From Sneathiella sp. (GTDB lineage: Bacteria; Pseudomonadota; Alphaproteobacteria; Sneathiellales; Sneathiellaceae): 7,067 nt of DNA. The position numbers and the translations under genes were made by a program. Shown here piece after piece: positions 5,362 to 7,067 of this stretch. The stretch covers positions 1 through 7,067 of the forward strand of contig NVRR01000168.1 in NCBI GenBank assembly GCA_002732675.1, given 5' to 3'. The notes under the pieces were generated by a model, which was not told the DNA's origin, searched no databases, and saw nothing but the letters and a program-made list of their open reading frames with translations. How positions within the stretch are numbered: the stretch's first letter is position 1; every line of letters starts with the position of its first letter.

Positions 5362-5961
5362 ATGCCCACCTCCGACAGTACCCTTGAGCAACTTTTAGAG
5401 AAAATACGCAGTTGCGATATTTGCGCCGCGCATCTCCCGCTTGGGCCACGGCCCGTTCTTGTTGCCGACAGAGCTGCACCCATTCTAATTGCCGGGCAAG
5501 CACCGGGGACCAAAGTTCACGAAAGCGGAATTCCGTGGGATGATCCGTCTGGGGATCGCTTGCGCGACTGGCTCGGTGTGACAAAAGATGTTTTTTATAA
5601 TCCGAAGAACTTCGCCATTATCCCGCAGGGTTTTTGTTATCCGGGGAAAATCGATAAAGGGGGCGACGCCCCGCCGCGGCCGGAATGCGCCGCCACCTGG
5701 CACCCGGCTCTAATTCCGATGCTGGACAATGTGGAGCTGACCGTCGCTGCGGGGCAATATGCCCTTGCCTATCATTTAAAAGGCCTCAAGAAGAAGACCC
5801 TCACGGAAACCGTCCGTTGCTATCAGGACTATGGCCCCAAAATCCTGCCGCTGCCGCATCCAAGTTGGCGGGTAGTGGGCTGGATGAAGAAAAACGCGTG
5901 GTATGAAGCGGAAGTCGTGCCATATTTGCAGATGCGGGTACGCGATTTATTGGTAAGATAA
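5362..5961 (+). CDS. uracil-DNA glycosylase superfamily protein, probable [4Fe-4S] type
   Basis: A 199-residue protein of the uracil-DNA glycosylase superfamily, which removes uracil or damaged bases from DNA in base excision repair. Motif 1 is GQAPGTKVHESGIPWDDPSG (45-64), equivalent to the GEAPG...G.PF.G motif of family 4. The second catalytic motif is LPHPSWR (164-170), equivalent to HPSPR. Cys18 and Cys21 (CDIC), Cys92 (GFC) and Cys109 (PEC) have spacing CX2C-X70-C-X16-C, close to the cluster ligands of Thermus family 4 enzymes, so an [4Fe-4S] cluster is likely. Trp59 replaces the stacking phenylalanine, and WDD follows where family 4 has FVG, so this is a divergent subgroup and its substrate range is not certain. 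The start codon is 6 bases after the preceding stop, with no clear ribosome binding site, consistent with translational coupling. Confidence 0.83.
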   Translation: MPTSDSTLEQLLEKIRSCDICAAHLPLGPRPVLVADRAAPILIAGQAPGTKVHESGIPWDDPSGDRLRDWLGVTKDVFYNPKNFAIIPQGFCYPGKIDKGGDAPPRPECAATWHPALIPMLDNVELTVAAGQYALAYHLKGLKKKTLTETVRCYQDYGPKILPLPHPSWRVVGWMKKNAWYEAEVVPYLQMRVRDLLVR

Positions 5962-5973
5962 GGGCAGCAGCGG

Positions 5974-6954
5974 ATGATGTTGGGATATAGAGGTGTTTTT
6001 TCCATCCTGCTGATTTTGGTGGTGACGGCCTGCTCGCCGGTTGTACAGCAAGCGAGAGACGAGCGTCCGACACCGGTTCTTAATCAGACCAGCCTAATTT
6101 CCTTCGATGGTACCAAATTGCCGTTAAAAACCTGGTCGACGGAGGGCAAGCCCGCTGCCGTTATCCTCGCCCTGCACGGGATCAATGATTACAGCAATGC
6201 CTATGCCTTTCCCGCAAGCTGGTGGAGGGGGCAGGGCATTACCACCATTGCCTATGATCAGCGCGGCTATGGCGAGACAGAGCAGACCGGCGTTTGGCCG
6301 GGGCAGGAGCTTCTGGTCAGGGATCTGGCGACATTGGTGACGGCGGCCCGCGTAAAATATCCAGATATTCCGATTTATCTCCTGGGAGAGAGCATGGGCG
6401 GGGCCGTGGTGATGACAGCGGTGACGACCGCCGATTTTCCAGAGATCGACGGTATTATTCTGTCCGCCCCGGCGGTTTGGGGCTGGCAAAGCCTCAACGT
6501 CTTCTACAAGACAGTCCTCTGGACGGCGGCCCATACGGCCCCTTCCGTAAAATTGACGGGGCGGGGCCTTGGCGTTCAGGCATCGGATAATATTTCCATG
6601 CTCCGTAACCTTGGAGCCGATCCGCTGTTTATCAAGGGAACCCGGATCGATGCTCTCTATGGCCTTGTGGGCATTATGGATAGCGCTTATCAGGCGTCAG
6701 AAAAGATCCCGGTACCGGCCCTGTTGCTTTACGGCGCCAAAGATGAGCTGGTCCCCCGCGCCTCGGTCGAGGAAGTGGTTGCCCGGCTCCCTGACGGCGT
6801 CGATATTGTCCTTTATCAGGAAGGCTGGCATATGCTGATGCGTGATGTGCAGGGGCCACTGGTCTGGCAGGATATCGCCGACTGGATAAAAAAGCGTGAA
6901 TTGCCATCGGGTAATAAGGTTGCAAAATTACCGCTGTTCCCGGAGGAAAAGTAA
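5974..6954 (+). CDS. lipoprotein alpha/beta hydrolase (monoacylglycerol lipase/lysophospholipase-like)
   Basis: The 326-residue protein starts with a lipoprotein signal peptide: a short basic N-region, a hydrophobic stretch (about 8-17) and lipobox VTAC with Cys20 as the lipidation site. The mature part is a serine hydrolase of the Hydrolase_4 (monoacylglycerol lipase/PldB) type. It has the oxyanion motif LHGINDYS (His68-Gly69) and YDQRGYGETE after strand 4. The nucleophile elbow is GESMGG with Ser140. The acid is Asp257 in GAKDELVP, and His286 is in EGWHMLMRD. The full catalytic triad is present, so an active esterase or lipase attached to a membrane is expected, most likely on the periplasmic side. 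The natural substrate is unknown. AGGG at 5961-5964 is nine bases before ATG 5974; a second ATG follows directly. It lies 12 bases after the glycosylase gene and is probably the last gene of the operon, though no terminator is visible after it. Confidence 0.88.
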   Translation: MMLGYRGVFSILLILVVTACSPVVQQARDERPTPVLNQTSLISFDGTKLPLKTWSTEGKPAAVILALHGINDYSNAYAFPASWWRGQGITTIAYDQRGYGETEQTGVWPGQELLVRDLATLVTAARVKYPDIPIYLLGESMGGAVVMTAVTTADFPEIDGIILSAPAVWGWQSLNVFYKTVLWTAAHTAPSVKLTGRGLGVQASDNISMLRNLGADPLFIKGTRIDALYGLVGIMDSAYQASEKIPVPALLLYGAKDELVPRASVEEVVARLPDGVDIVLYQEGWHMLMRDVQGPLVWQDIADWIKKRELPSGNKVAKLPLFPEEK

Positions 6955-6974
6955 ATCCACCCGGTTAAATACTG

Positions 6975-7002
6975 TTGACCGAAATGCACTAATAACGATA
7001 CT
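6975..7002 (+). promoter_or_regulatory. probable sigma-70-type promoter for the gene at the right edge
   Basis: TTGACC (6975-6980) matches the -35 consensus at five of six bases. GATACT (6997-7002) matches the -10 at four of six, with a 16-base spacer. It lies in the only AT-rich gap after the hydrolase gene and points at the ATG at 7041. The -35 also falls in the right arm of an imperfect inverted repeat (CGGTTAA 6962-6968 with TTGACCG 6975-6981). Confidence 0.5.
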
Positions 7003-7021
7003 TGAATTCGTAATTATTCAA
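7002..7021 (+). promoter_or_regulatory. palindromic operator-like site downstream of the promoter
   Basis: TTGAAT (7002-7007) is inverted as ATTCAA (7016-7021) with an eight-base spacer. It covers the expected transcription start of the promoter at 6975-7002, a common repressor position. No specific regulator family can be assigned. Confidence 0.35.
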
Positions 7022-7040
7022 TTAAATAGTGAGATTTTCG

Positions 7041-7067
7041 ATGAGAGTACTATTAGCGTTTTTTGCC
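7041..7067 (+). CDS. start of an unidentified gene, cut by the window edge
   Basis: ATG 7041 opens a frame reading MRVLLAFFA up to the edge. GTGAG at 7029-7033 is a plausible ribosome binding site seven bases upstream, and a promoter precedes it. The basic second residue followed by a hydrophobic run looks like the beginning of a signal peptide or membrane helix. Nine codons are too few to name a product. Confidence 0.5.

Overview
The window looks like an ordinary chromosomal stretch of an alphaproteobacterium. The evidence is moderately GC-rich coding sequence, a SUF-type Rrf2 regulator, and enzyme families common in that class. The class assignment is inference from protein style; no rRNA or other marker gene is present. 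I see no mobile element, CRISPR array, tRNA or rRNA. Genes are tightly packed and no gene-free stretch exceeds about 200 bases.

Layout. Bases 1-251 (minus strand) hold the N-terminal part of an Rrf2-family regulator of the SUF iron-sulfur system, running off the left edge. Its upstream region carries two tandem sites that closely resemble the E. coli IscR type 1 box, which suggests iron-sulfur-responsive autoregulation. Divergent from it is uup (430-2256), an ABC-F ATPase. Uup is preceded by a short open frame (340-411) that spans two mutually exclusive hairpins, an arrangement that could be an attenuator. Next come a 54-residue single-pass membrane protein (2349-2513) and a ureidoglycolate lyase-like cupin protein (2585-3259). 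The ribosome binding site of the latter lies in the 3' arm of a strong hairpin. A DMT-family transporter (4147-3260, minus strand) converges on the cupin gene with no bases between the two stop codons.

The right half is a probable four-gene operon on the plus strand: a crotonase-family protein (4284-5084), an unrecognised 79-residue protein (5116-5355), an iron-sulfur-type uracil-DNA glycosylase superfamily protein (5362-5961), and a lipoprotein alpha/beta hydrolase (5974-6954). Gaps are 31, 6 and 12 bases. A new promoter with a palindrome just downstream, then the first nine codons of another gene, close the window.

How the genes relate. They do not form one pathway. Two loose themes are visible: iron-sulfur biology (the SUF regulator, and a glycosylase with four cluster-spaced cysteines) and nucleic-acid maintenance (Uup and the glycosylase). 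I found no clear novel multi-gene system. The items most worth a second look are the paired IscR-like boxes, the candidate leader of uup, the sequestered ribosome binding site, the crotonase lacking a canonical catalytic glutamate, and the unknown small gene coupled to the glycosylase.
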